Source: Rusavskia elegans
Taxonomy: Eukaryota; Ascomycota; Lecanoromycetes; Teloschistales; Teloschistaceae
Assembly (NCBI GenBank): GCA_011316305.1
Contig: SAUG01000057.1
Coordinates: 372,001 to 436,000, forward strand
Reading direction: 5' to 3'
Length of the DNA: 64,000 bases
Part shown: in pieces, positions 22,247-33,933 of the stretch
Position numbering within the stretch: the stretch's first letter is position 1
How the letters are laid out: every line of letters starts with the position of its first letter
Notes under the pieces: model-generated
What the model saw: the letters and a program-made list of their open reading frames with translations, nothing else
Told to the model about the DNA's origin: nothing
The model's database searches: none
Translations under genes and position numbers: made by a program

Positions 22247-25002
22247 CGTGGGAACGTCGTTTCAGATGGTTCTAAGGAGATTCTGGATTTGGAATATGTG
22301 GATGTGGATGTCGATTCCAACCGAAGTTATATAGGGGTAGATCAAGAACAGGCCAAAGTCTGGATCAAAGAAAGTGGGACTGAATATTGACAGTGCAAAG
22401 AATGATGGAAAGGATCGTGGTGCGCAGAGTCTCGGACTCTTTCACGCAGGCAAAAAGAATGTCTACCGGTGAGTCTTAAATGTGATGGTTGGAAAAACAG
22501 AAAAGAGAGACGGACGAGGAGAAAGAGAGGAGTTGGACTATTTGACGCACTCCCCTAGCACAGGTGCAGGAAAGATGATCATCCGGCCTTAGCACCAGGC
22601 ACACAAATTCCCAGGATCTTTGCCATGGGTCGCGGTCCAGGCACAGCGATAACCTAAGATTGTAGCTGTAAGATCAGACATGGATTATTCCTTCAAGGAG
22701 GCTAGAGTCTGACGAAGGAGGTTGGGATGGTGGCATCCATTTTACCTGTAAAGGATAAGTTTTTCGGACGTAGGGGGTTAGTCTGATGTTTCTAGGCCGC
22801 ATGGAAACAAGATTAAGGATTAAAGATATCCTGCAAGGATAAGAAGGACTGCAGAATGCGGCTTGCCTTCGGTAAGCTTGAAACAAGCCGGCGACCAGCA
22901 GCAGCCACCGCGCGTCGTGCCCTCGTGCCGGCCCTTGGCCAGAAGTCGACCGTGGTTTCTCCAACAATTTTGAAAGGAGACTCAGGTCTCACACATCAGA
23001 AGAGCAATACCGTGGGTGGTGATAAGAGGTGTGCGGGTTTTGATGCGCGATAAGAGTTGGTGGTAGCAACTTTGACAGGTTGCCAAGCACATGTCTACCC
23101 ACGGAAATTACTCAGCTCGTCGCCTCCGCTGCACGTTGTGAGGGGTGGTGCTGCAAGTTGCAAAGAGCTTCCTTTCTGGATCAGCTCCTCCCCTTTTTGC
23201 CGCCTGGGCCTCTTTCTTCCTTGCTCAGGAGACGCAATGTCCGGTGGGCACGCAAGACACATGATGATCTTGCTGCACGTCCAAGGGGTTACGGCACATC
23301 GAAGAGCCTAAGAGGAGATATCCCAACGCGCGATGCCCCATTAGGCCACGTGGCGTCTGAATAAGCTCCAGTTAGTGTGCACATGGCTGCTCAGCCGTCA
23401 ACTTCAGCCGAAACCCCTGGGACGGGATTCTTGAGGAAACAGATCCAAGATCGGCCCGCCCAACCCAATCAGCTACCCCATCAGCCAGCCATCGTCTTCC
23501 CAACTCGAGGCCAGCGAAGTGATACTTGCGAGCGAATCGCCAGGACACACTTCGGCACATACTGGAAAAGACTTGCACCCTCCAAACTTTGTGGAACAGA
23601 TCTTGCTGGATCAGTCCTTCCGTCAAAGCGCTTCGACACACTCTGATGGTAGCTGTTGGGGACCGTGCATCGTTGTAGGTACCTCGGTTCTGACGTGAGA
23701 TCTGACAGCACGGTGACCCGAGACGAAACACGGCGTAGAGAACCAAAGCCCAGGTGATCTAAGTACGACGATGCAACTCGTGCCGACCACGCTAGCCTTC
23801 TTGCACGGTGGCACGAGCGCGACCCAGATCATCGTTGATGTCGTCGTCCTTCCGAAAGTCTGCTGTCCTGGATTCGTTTTTGGGCACCTCTGCTTCACAG
23901 ATCACTGTACTTCCTGCTACATTCCTCGTTTTCCGTCGATGCCGACGCCAAGGCCCAGATGAAGCTGCTCCAGTGTGACCATAGTGCCCATGACCCACGG
24001 CCGCGTTGCTGGATTTGTCACAATCAAGGGTGCAAGGAGGAGGTCGTAGTATGGGTCCCCATTCTAGAGTCCGATCTTTTCCTTTTGCGATTTCTCTGTT
24101 TCGACCTTTGTGCCTTCGTGGCTCGTCGCTGCTGTCACATATTGCAAGACATGAGAGCGCTGATCTCTCACCGAGAGCATACTAGAGCGCAGTGTGGTCT
24201 GGACTCTGGAAGTCGAGACCTAGATCGTATGCACTCCGAGTTGTCTGGTCCGAGAGTCATCCCCAAGTCCAGACTTTGGAAGTCTCACATATAAGGTTCG
24301 AAATTTCATAGGAAAGATCTCGCGAACCCTCTGGGCCAACGCAACGGTCATGCAGCATGCTGAGCCGGCAAGCACTTCAATGCACCTTTGACTCAGCCAA
24401 CGCTAACGGTCGACCGTAATGCAAGATCCATGGATAGAACTTCATCTATGCTTATAGCAAAGCTTGGTATGGGTGCTGGACCGAGTATGCAGCGCTATGG
24501 CCTCTGGCTCACATCGACAAGTTAATTAAAAGTATAGCTGTCGGGAGACGACGTGCTGGATGACTGGCACTCTATCAAGGAGCCAGTCATCATTGCGACC
24601 CACGGACGATCGCTACTTCCAGATCCACACGGTCACCATCGTGCGCAAGAACCATTCAGTCTTTGGACTAGGACTCACAACTCGCTAGCTCCACGGGTCC
24701 AGTCCTGCGACATTGTATCCTCGGTCGGCACTGCTTCCGTTGCACAACCACGATGAACCAGATACCCCACAAACTATGGGTTCCGGGTGGCCTCGACGGA
24801 GGTTGTTCTATGCCTCCAAAATCTACGGGTTAACGGCTTGCAAGCATTGCACAGCGGTATCTTCATGGCTTCCAGATTCTCGACAGCCGCTAGTAATGTA
24901 CCTCATTCTGCGATATAGAGAGACTATCGTTCCTCTGACGTGGTGCACTCTGCCGGTCCAAAGTCCCGTTTCGTAGTCCTTTGGTGCACGGTGATCGTCG
25001 AT
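22247..25002. other. long gene-free stretch
   Basis: About 2.75 kb without a recognisable gene. The first 100 bases hold the probable TATA box and leader of the DUF1996-WSC gene. Further frames of 60-125 residues overlap one another on both strands and show no signal peptides, domains or plausible splicing. Confidence 0.55.
22327..22333 (-). promoter_or_regulatory. possible TATA box of the DUF1996-WSC gene
   Basis: TATATAA on the minus strand, about 80 bases upstream of the start codon at 22246; a CCCCT (stress-element-like) sequence adjoins it upstream. Confidence 0.4.
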
Positions 25003-27039
25003 TCATACGACACGTGCTACCAGACAAAGACCGACACATAATCCAAATGTTACCCAGCGGACTGACCGGAGTGCGCTAGCGCTTGCTGTGGATTGAAAGT
25101 TCTCGGAATCAGCAGGGTTGACCGGGTTCTCTGCACCTCCGCTTGCCGTTGGTCTTGATGGAACTGGTCCTTCTCCTAGGCTCTCCGCTGTCAGGCTCCC
25201 TGCGGTCGCGATACCATCTGATGCAGTTTCGGTCCTCTCAACGGTCGGAGTGGCCAGAGTGCTCGAAACCGGAGCAGAAGCGTTCCGGATCGACGTGCTA
25301 CCATCAATGTCAGGGCCGAAAGCCATCCCAGATTCGAGAGATGAGCTGTCCATTTGTGTGCACCAATTGTCATAACGACTTGAGATAGAGTCTCCGTTTT
25401 ACCGCCCAGCACGACCAACGAGTCACCGCTGGGCCTCGAAATTGCGGTCCCCGAAATCGTAATGGCCCTACCTGGTGCAATCGTTTGGCCGTCGAGGACG
25501 AAGTTCGAAGACGTGTCCATGAGGTAGGCCGAAGAACCAAGATACATGACAGGCATTGTTGCAACTATTTGTTGTGGAGAAGACTGACCATGTGGTTCAG
25601 TCAAAGGAGGCACAGAGACGACGCTTCCCGAGATTGTGACAGTACCCCCCGGGGTAAGTGTTTGTCCGTCAATTACGAAAACCGAGGAGGGTTCCATAGT
25701 GTACGCTGATCCGAGAAAGGGCAAGACCAGCGTTTTGCTTAAGTCTTGCATTGGCGAGGGTTGGCTGTATGGCTTGTCAATTGCAATGCTCTCACCAACA
25801 GCAATCGATATGGGCAACCCGAAAGCCTGGGAGCCCTCGCCATGTGCGTTCATCTTGCTTTCAATCACGTATTCTGAAGAAAAGCCAAGAACATAAGTCG
25901 AACCACGAGAGAGAATCTCAGGAGGCAAAGTAGCCAATGTTCGAATGCTCTGGTCATTAGCGGCATCGCCACGATCTGCGGCAACCAACGGAGCCGAGCT
26001 CGGAGCAGCTTCTGGTGTTGCGGTAGGTTTATCCCTATTGACGGCCTCAACCCTGCTTGTTTCTGCCGGAATGACCGTGGAAGCGCCAAGAGCAGGCGTT
26101 GCCGATGTCCAGCTGTAATGCTGAGTGCCTGTTACTGTTGTGCTAATCGTCGGCGTCAAAGCTGAGACTGGAACCTTCAGTGCAGGAGGTCCAACGAAGA
26201 CTGCTGGGAAGTAGCATGACTCGAATTGTGGGGGACGAGGGTTTACCGAAGCCAGCCATGAAGAAAAAAGTGCTACGTCGAAGTCAATGATGTTGTTGCT
26301 CAACTGTTGCTCCAAATTGGGTTGTCCATCCGGGGTCATAGTCGCATAGAAAGTCTGGCTGAGTCGAGTAGCATTTTTACTGAAAATCTTAGTGTCGATA
26401 TCATTTATGATGAGATCGACTGTTGCTAGCCTGCAGACACAGTTCGAGTCTCCGCTCAGTGATTGACCTGCCGGACAGCCTTCATCGTACCTGGGCCCCG
26501 ATGCTATTTGGGTGTAGTAGTCATATCCTGGGGCGACCAAGTACGAGGTCGGGTATGGGAACGATAGACTCCCTTCGACAACTCCCTTGGTATCATTGAC
26601 GAGTATGATCCCAGGCTGCCCTGGGTACTGCTGGTTGTCCAATGAATACCGTAGGTTCTGGACTTCAGTAATGTTCAGGGGGTCCAACGAATTGACATCG
26701 CCAAACACAGTGGTTGTTCTCGTGATGGCGGTACTGTTGTATCGGGTCACGACGACGGAAACGGTGTCCAAAGTGAGATCCAGGGTAGAATTCCACCAGA
26801 AAACACGCGACATACCACCATCTCCCGCGCTTACAAGAATCTGACAAGGAGGACATTGAGTCGTCGCCGGAGCAGGCGTGATGGCTGCCTGCAGATTGCT
26901 CCCGGTACTCGAAGCTGCCAATGGGTTAGTAGTGGAAAAGAGGTATATCAGAGGATAACATACGCTCAAGAGATTGACAAGAAGCCAATACACTCCAAAG
27001 GACAAACAACAATGCATAATCAAAAAACGAGGAACGCAT
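25003..27039 (-). CDS. GPI-type surface protein with DGQTLTPGG repeats, apparent frame break
   Basis: Start at 27039 gives a signal peptide (MRSSFFDYALLFVLWSVLAS); a first intron (GTATGT to GGCAG, about 26945-26915) joins LE to SSTGSNLQAAITPAP. The body is a secreted-type domain with CPPCQILV, many N-glycosylation sites and FESCYFPAVFVGP, then a Ser/Thr-rich spacer. Three degenerate repeats carry a VIDGQT-type motif (FVIDGQTLTPGGTVTISG; FVLDGQTIAPGRAITISG), as seen in fungal wall proteins. Near 25355-25375 the open frame turns into Arg/Leu-rich shadow sequence, while another frame continues with MDSSSLESGMAFGPDIDG, a Ser/Thr-rich tail and a hydrophobic end (VTFGLCVGLCLVARVV) typical of a GPI signal. 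No plausible intron links them. It is either a real frameshift, a sequence error or an unseen splice. Confidence 0.75.
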
Positions 27040-27965
27040 TCTGGGCTTGAAACGACGCGGCGTCAATTTCTGGCAGAAGGAACATTCAAGATTCATACGC
27101 AGCAAGATGAGAAGGATTGAATTCTTTATCAAGACTTACAGTCCCGCCATTCTTCTAGCATACACAGCCCTCATTAGCAAGAACTTTACCTGGACCTCTT
27201 GGAACATCCAATGGTCTTCCTTCCACGTGCTCCAAGACCTCGACTTGCCGCCAGACTGCATACCCGGCCATCCCGAGTGGTCATCGCCCTCAAAATTGGC
27301 GGCACAACCCAAAGCGTTAATCTCGGATAGGTAAATATGCTGCCCGTATTTGGAGAAGTCTGCAGGAGCCAAGCTCTCCAGGAAGCTATACCTTGTCATC
27401 AGAATGAAGATGATTGGAACATTCAATGCCATTGAGGCTATACACTCATCTGAGACGCGCTAACGCTAAGCTCGCGGCAGGAGCGCCCAGAGGATGGACG
27501 CGATTGGTGGTTCGCAGCCACTTCCGCCGCAGGGTGAGGATGGCCGCCTTTCCTGGCGGCTACGGTGAACTAGGTGGAAGATCCACCAATGACTTTCCAG
27601 CTGAGAGCCCAGATCAGCGCTGCGTATTGGCAATTTGTTGCGTAAAAGAAAGTTGTTGCTTGGGGAGAACTGGGCATGGCTGATGTTGAGGATGAGTAAA
27701 GCGCAAGATAAGATGGGTGCATCCCTCATGACAGCCCCTTGCTGGAAGAAAATGCTTCAGATTAGGTCCCTTAACCCTCACCTTAAAGTGGTATCTCCAC
27801 AGGAGAATGGATGAGAAAAAGAGACATGGAGTTTACATTTCATAACTTCGTACATCAAGGCCGTGCAAACGGAACAAACACCATTTTAGCGACTGTCCAA
27901 TCCAAGCAGCGTCATCATCAATCGTGAGTCCACCAGACATACACCAGCTCACATGCCACCGGCGC
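27040..27965. other. intergenic stretch with two doubtful small minus-strand frames
   Basis: Minus-strand frames at 27466-27729 (87 residues, hydrophobic start MRDAPILSCALLILNIS) and 27136-27432 (98 residues, hydrophobic start, ending in a consensus-like GTAAGT donor) could be exons of one small secreted protein upstream of the surface-protein gene. I recognise no family and cannot join them with confidence. Confidence 0.3.
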
Positions 27966-29710
27966 TCAAGAAAGACTCTCAAGATCGCCTACCTCGGGTT
28001 TCACATAGCTATCCTCCGGACACTCCGCACGACCATCGATGACCGAGAAGGTATATGCCATCCTGCTCTTCTCGCTCTTGTTCGCTTCACTCTTATGCAT
28101 CAAGTTCCCATGGAACAAGATCAGCGTCCCCTTCTTCACCTCCAATGCCTCATACTCGTAATCTCCCGTCACAGCATCGCCTTCGTGGGCACCTTTCGCC
28201 CAAAGTGGCTTCTCCAGGTCCACAAACTTCGGGAACCCATCCTCGAGTTTGACCAACCGCTGCCGAAGCGGCGTCGTCAAATGAGATCCCTTAGCCACGC
28301 ACAGACACCCGTTCTCCAGCGTGGAGTCCTCGAGCGCATACCAGAACGTCATCGCGCTGGGTGGGTCGCTGAAGCTGACGGCTCCGTCCTGGTGCGGGAC
28401 GAGGTGGCCGCCAATGCCGGCGAGTTTGGCGATGAGCTGGCTTTGGGTGATGCGTGGGTCGCTGTACCCTAGGGATTTCGCGACGGAGCGGTTGAATGCC
28501 GAATGGGTTAACGCACGGAAGGTTGGCAGCTTTTGATGGACGCCAAGACCAAGGCGGGCGATGCGGCGTTCGAAAGGGTTGGGGGATGATTTGTCTTCTG
28601 TTGGATTTCGTTAACGATCCAGTTGTGTCGAGGTATGTACAATCGAAAGAGAGAAGATGGGCGCTGACGTACCTGGTTCAAATGTAGCCAGAACACGACC
28701 GATGGGCGATGGCCGCTTTTTCGCTCCGCCGCTGCCAGACATGTCATGTCTTGTGATGCCTTCGCCGCCAGTGGAGATGCGTTTGATCACATTGCGAGCC
28801 TCTTCCAGCAGGTTTGTGCCTTGGCTGTCGTCGAACGCACCGGGAAGGATGATGTAGCCATCATTGTTGTAGCTTTCGCGTTGTGCCTGAGTCAGGGCTC
28901 CGCGAGGTAGGTCTTCGCCGCGTAGACGAAGTGTTCCTCCGTCGGTCACATTATGGACACCACCTGGGTTGCAATGGTTAGCGGTGTTCTTGAGAGTCAT
29001 CTCATGATGATGAGTCTTACGATTCAGATTTTCCACTTCTGTCACATGATTGTAAGCACCGAACGTGTGGGGAATAGCTCCAATTTTGTTGTTGTTATCG
29101 TTTCCTAGTAAATCACATCCGTCGTCAGCGGTTCCGGAAGCTTCCGGATACTGGGCCTCGACAAGAGACTTACCAGACAAATGCTCAACCTCCGTCACAT
29201 GGTTATAAGCACCGAACGTGTGAGGAATAGCACCGTTTGTTAGGTCATTCTTGTCGTCGTGCCCACCCGACGTCGTGGCTAGACTTTTATTTCAGTAGGA
29301 TGCTACGGACTCAGAGAGTCGAGGAGATTGATCATGCCAGGTATACTTACCAGGCACGTAGTCGACTTCTGTCACATGGTCGTAGGCACCGAAGGTGTGC
29401 GGGATGGCTCCATTTTTTTGGTTGTCGTTGTTCCCATCGTCTTGATTTCCTACCAGGCGTAGCGAGCGGTTTTCAGTCATTCACTCTCGATTGCTTTAGG
29501 CGTACACACGAACTCTTTGAGGGGAGAGAAGCAAAGATAGGAGAAAACACTATATTTTGGACTTTCAAGAATAGGGATACGCGAGAGAGGAGTGAAGAAG
29601 GAGGAATTGAAATTATATGATCTGTCATAAGCAATATCGTCAGAGATGTACTCACCACGGCCTTGCTCTCTTTCGACGGACGATTCAAGGCCCACGATTA
29701 GACTGGCCAT
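27966..29710 (-). CDS. phytanoyl-CoA dioxygenase-like enzyme with an N-terminal three-fold repeat
   Basis: Starts at MASLIVGLESSVERE (29710). Exon 1 is followed by three short repeat exons (29449-29351, 29278-29174, 29104-29021), then catalytic exons ending at 27966. The repeat unit is GAIPHTFGAYNHVTEVE with an Asp/Asn-rich lead. The enzyme part begins near ALTQAQRESYNNDGYIILPG. It has the 2-oxoglutarate/iron fold: HLVPHQDGAVS supplies the His-x-Asp pair, LILFHGNLMHKSEAN the distal His, and MAYTFSVIDGRA follows. Members of PhyH hydroxylate small molecules, lipids or natural products using Fe(II) and 2-oxoglutarate. The intron near 28672 rejoins TFEP to EDKSSPNPFERR. The repeat leader is not part of the usual PhyH fold and its role is unknown. 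Neighbours give no pathway hint. Confidence 0.85.
29021..29449 (-). repeat. three tandem exon-intron modules in the dioxygenase gene
   Basis: Exons of 99, 105 and 84 bases, each bounded by phase-1 introns (donors GTAAGT, GTAAGT, GTAAGA; separating introns of 72 and 69 bases). Each encodes HTFGAYxHVTEVE plus a variable lead and linker. All lengths are multiples of three, so copies can be gained, lost or skipped without breaking the frame. Confidence 0.88.
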
Positions 29711-30343
29711 TTTCCGTATCAATGGTGTCCTGACTGATCACTTTCAGTCCTAAAGAGAGCGATGTGTGATCAGTGAATGCGTAGGAGATTCTCTTAAAGA
29801 GGCAATGCCGTCAAAGACTTCTTATGATAGCAAGTTTGATCGTTAAGATACAAAGAATCGGACTACCCCCTTATCACACTCTTGACTTGATCATAGGAGG
29901 AGCAAACTTGGGAGTCTTAAGTGCAAGATTGACCTCTCAAGAAATAGTATGGCGTGATACAACCTTAGCGTGTGGTTACCGAGCATTTCCGACCAGAAAA
30001 TCGGCGCGCGAGTTCGAGCTTGAGTATATGGCTAACAGCATAACTAACAGTGCTGCCATGAAGAAGATATGACATTGTCATACCATCGGCGGCGCCCCTA
30101 AACACATTGAGGGGTCAGACCGCGGGGAGCTGCTGGGCTTGCAGTTACATGTGTGACTGAACGGGTAGGACCAGTATGGGTCAGCATTGGGAAATGTATG
30201 TACCCAGATCTATGTACCACATCTTGGATGCCGAGAGTGCCCGCGAGATAGAGATCAATTGGCGTTCCAAAATAAAGACGTCGGGCGGCATGGGGATCGT
30301 GGACTAGTAACAAAAGCACTGCCGATTGATCAAGATAGTCCAT
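29711..30343. other. gene-free stretch
   Basis: Lies between the dioxygenase start and the end of the PP2C gene. It probably holds the dioxygenase promoter. No other gene seen. Confidence 0.5.
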
Positions 30344-32378
30344 TCATGCAAGGTCAAGGGTATCGGACGAGCTCGGATCGTCACCAATGAGCTTTAGATC
30401 CAGATTTTCATGGTCGCCGTAGCCGAAGAAGATTACTTGGATGGTAATATCGTCCCTGATTCCTTGTGTAAGCATGGTCTAACGATTCCCACACCGACGA
30501 GCATCTCCGCTGCCGAGTCCCTGAGTGGGGGCTGTAACGTATTCCACAGGAGCATAGATACACACCTCAACTTCCTCATAGGGTACATGGATGCCTCAAC
30601 GAGTGCACAAAACAAGTCCTCGTCTGCTCCGCCCAGTGCATTTCGCGCCAAGTGGGTTGCTGCGTTGTCATCCACCACCACCCAATTCTTCTCGTCTCCA
30701 TACTTCACCTTGGTGTACTCCCGGCCAGGTGCTGGGAGATCTTCTGGCTTGCGAACAATCAGTCCTTGCTGCAGTCTTTCCGAGAATCTCGGCATATCTC
30801 GGTTGGAGTCTGCGACGACTAGATCAAGAGAATCGGCCGCGAGCTCCTCTCTGAGGGGTTTTGATGGGTCATTTCTTGCCAGCCACAGGCCGACAAGTCG
30901 AACGGCTTGCTCACTTGTAATATGGTCCCAAAGTCCGTCGCTAGCCAGAATGACAAAGTCGTTATCTTTCGGATCAATCTTCGTGGTCGTGATACTGGGT
31001 TCAGCGGTAACGTAGGGTGGTGTGAGGAACGAAGGGAGGAGAGGACGCCCGAAGAGGCGGGCATGGGCGATGGATTGAATTCGCGCGGATAATTTCCATC
31101 TACGAATGGTGAGATTGAGTTACAGGCATGCGCATGAGATGAGCAGATACAAGAGCCGGCTGACGTCAACCGATGAGCTGGCAAGGCGGGCACCCGATAC
31201 CGCGACTGTCTTCCAGGTCCGGGACGCTGCCAAGGCATGGGAAGAACATGGCAGATATGGACTGGGGAGGGCTAAGAAGACTAGATGCGTACCTGAGATC
31301 GCCGAAGGCTCTTGTGACTGTCTGACCTAGTAATTGCCCATCTTTTATCATGTCCGCTTCGTTGGGGTGCTCCGCTCTTAGTCTCGCGACCTCATCTTCG
31401 TTCTGACATGTGTGGTCGACAGATAATGGACTGGCTTCCCAAGTTCCTTGCGCGTTCCGACGACCAAGCACGGCTCTGGAGCTGCCCACGTTTGCCACAA
31501 AAAGGTACTGAGAGGCGGTGTCGTACGTTGCAAGCACAGCAGAGCAGCCTGACTCAGCTGGAGCAAGGTCCTGCATCGAAGCTTGCAAGGGCATCGAACC
31601 AGTTATTGCTTGAGCGGCTTTTTTGAGAAGGTCATTGTCAAGGCGTTGGAAGGCATCCCCTATAGCTTGGACAACTTCTTGCAGGGGACGGTTCTGAAAA
31701 ATAGGCCTGCTATCCCGATACGGCGAGCGTGGATCGATGCCTGCTTTGAGGAACAGCTCATCAACAATGTATTCCAAAAGCAGTTCTTTAACGACAGCAG
31801 CTGTATAAGGACCTCTGGATAAGGGTTTTCAGTGTCACGTGTGCGAAATGAAGGGCTTGATCACCTTACGCGTGCCCGTCAACAATTCCCCACGATGCCC
31901 AGCATAGACCATTGGGAAGATGGTCGCCGTTCTCGTCCCGGTCGGCCATGGACGCAGCCACAATGTACTCCTCGCGTGGTGCCAGGGCGGTCATCGAGAA
32001 ATCATCATACCGCAGCAAGCCTTTTTCTGGATCCCCCGGTGTGGAAGTGCCATGGTCTGGAAACCACGAGTTGATGTATTTGAATGTAGGATAATTGAAC
32101 AGATACTCGTAACTGCCAGAGGGCTTTTGAGCGAGTTCCTTGTCGGACCTCACTGGTGCTTCGCAAAGCAAAGTTTGTGTTGTGCAGTAGCCGTAGAAGC
32201 CAAAAGCTGTACAACTAGCAAGTGTAAAGAACACGCGACGCGGCCAAACGTTTGCTCGCCGATGAGGGAACTTTGTACTGAAACGTGATATAGCAAGGCC
32301 GCTGAGACGAGTCCAAGGGTGCCCGATAAAAGTCCTTCTAGGAAACAATCTTGTGGAGCATATTGGTCCAGGAGCCAT
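30344..32378 (-). CDS. ptc5: mitochondrial PP2C phosphatase (Ptc5/pyruvate dehydrogenase phosphatase type)
   Basis: Starts at MAPGPICSTRLFPRRTF, an Arg/Ser-rich presequence without acids, followed by a hydrophobic segment (VFFTLASCTAFGFYGYC). PP2C motifs in order: GIVDGHAGPYTA (split by an intron), NVGSSRAVLGRR, VDHTCQNEDEVARL, TVTRAFGDLRWK (split by the introner intron), VILASDGLWD and RDDITIQVIFFG, the last restored by removing an intron whose acceptor lies just before GGACGAT. Metal-binding Asp residues are all present. The LFGRPLLPSFLTPPYVTAEP block is characteristic of pyruvate dehydrogenase phosphatases. The enzyme would reactivate the E1 subunit in the mitochondrial matrix or intermembrane side. 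The start upstream at 32423 is not needed. Exact Ptc paralogue assignment is inferred from the leader and this block. Confidence 0.88.
31100..31292 (-). repeat. diverged introner-like element in the PP2C gene
   Basis: A 193-base intron between AFGDL-R and WKLSAR (donor GTACGC at 31292, acceptor CGTAG at 31100). The core near 31180-31245 keeps CATGCCTTGGCAG, AGACAGTCGCGGTATCGG and GTGCCCGCC, but has more changes than the other copies, so it is probably the oldest. Confidence 0.65.
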
Positions 32379-32810
32379 GTTGGCTGATAATCTGCCTGGT
32401 CGAATCGCTTCCTTTGAACGCAATGGTCAAGTAGAAGTCAATCGGCTATTGAAGCTTTTCAGAGTCCGACAAAACCGTTATAAACGTACGAAAGTATTAG
32501 CTATTATAGTGAAAGACTGGGGAACTTTCAAAGAGTGGACGGATACCATCAAGATTTAAAGTTCGAACGGCAATGGCGCTGTGCGTTTGGTACAAACTAA
32601 GTAGCTCGCCCGAAACGGCACGGCCCGCTGTTGAACTAGGGGAAGGGGCTTGATCCAGTGTTTCAAGCCCACCGAATGCTCGTTGGGTAAACAATCAATC
32701 CCAATGAGACGCATATAACAGTCGGTACCTCGATATAGAGTTTCGATATGATGATTGCCAGGATATTGCCGCGTAGATGCTATCGCAATTAGCGTATGCT
32801 CAATGGGAAA
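32379..32810. other. gene-free stretch upstream of the PP2C gene
   Basis: A moderately AT-rich leader and promoter region ending in the left copy of the target duplication (CAATGGGAAA at 32801-32810). Confidence 0.5.
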
Positions 32811-33420
32811 AGGTTATGATCGGTGGGCACCAAAGTATCACTAAAGGGTACTATAGAAATCAAATCACTAAAGAGCACCATGGTCAAATTTACTCTATGA
32901 GGTATAGTGTATCCGAGCCGACCGATTAAACGTTCAGGATTTAAAGGGGCCACCCCATTTCTTGTGTTTTGAGGTAGGGCTAGCCCTATTCTCTTTGTTT
33001 TTCTTCGATATTCTCCATCGGTATAAAGTCGGCTATGAGGACCACTACGTCCTTAGCACTGCCTTATAGAGTTAAACCATCCGTTACAGCCAATAAAAAG
33101 CTCTTTATAGATGCGGGGCAGACTTTAGCGTTAACAGTCTACTAGCCCTACTAAAAGTTAATTAATTCTTCCACTGTTACCTAAGTTTCCACTACCTATC
33201 GGCGCTCAAGATATACCTTAGCTCCTAAGGTACCTCCTCCTACCGATCAAATACATGACGTAATGCAACATGCAGAATTGAGCACTTCTTAATATCAAAA
33301 TAAAACGGCCCAACCAGCTTCCAGATAGACAAACTGAACAAGCTGTAATGTGGTTGAGATGCTTTTTAGTGATCTCTATGGTGCTTTTTAGTGACTGTGT
33401 GGTGCCCACGGATCATGACC
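32811..33420. mobile_element. non-autonomous terminal-inverted-repeat element, Mutator-like size of target duplication
   Basis: The 610-base AT-rich block is flanked by a perfect direct repeat CAATGGGAAA (32801-32810 and 33421-33430). Its ends are inverted copies: GGTTATGATCGGTGGGCACC on the left and, read from the right end, GGTCATGATCCGTGGGCACC; similarity continues inward for some 60 bases through a CACTAAA..GCACCATAG motif that itself recurs. No transposase frame is present. A 10-base target duplication fits the Mutator superfamily (8-11 bases). Differences between the arms include CA to TA changes (GGTCATG/GGTTATG, GCACC/GTACT, CCATAG/CTATAG), the pattern of repeat-induced point mutation. 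Confidence 0.82.
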
Positions 33421-33933
33421 CAATGGGAAACCGTACTTGGTTCAGGGACCTGTTTGACGGTTGCCATGTGGTCCACATTGGGATTGATTTTTAACACGAT
33501 GAGCCATGCTGATGTCGCCTCTGTATTCTGAACGACTTGTGCACTACTGGATTCAAACGAGAGGTGTGGGTACACTTTTTGTCTGTCTCCAGATGCGAAA
33601 GACGAAGGCACCGACATGATGCTGGACTCTAGTGTCATTACTTTTCATTTCTGGCAGGAGTCAGAGTCTAGTAGTGATGCTATATACATGAAGCCATTCC
33701 TTGCTGCAACGTTTAATGTAGGCATTCGACTCTACAGTCCACCTGTCAACGAATGTATTTTCAATGCCTTCTATCGTCTGCCGCCTTAACCGGCCCCTGG
33801 TATGCCGTGTGGGTATTGTGAGGACTGCCTCGATCTAAAACGCCATGCCATGTGATGAAAAGGAAAATGACTGTGGACCTCCCTGTCGTCCATGATTACT
33901 TGCATCTTCATGATGTATGCGACTCAACCACAA
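33421..33933. other. gene-free stretch
   Basis: Begins with the right target duplication. It separates the mobile element from the end of the next gene. No gene seen. Confidence 0.5.
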
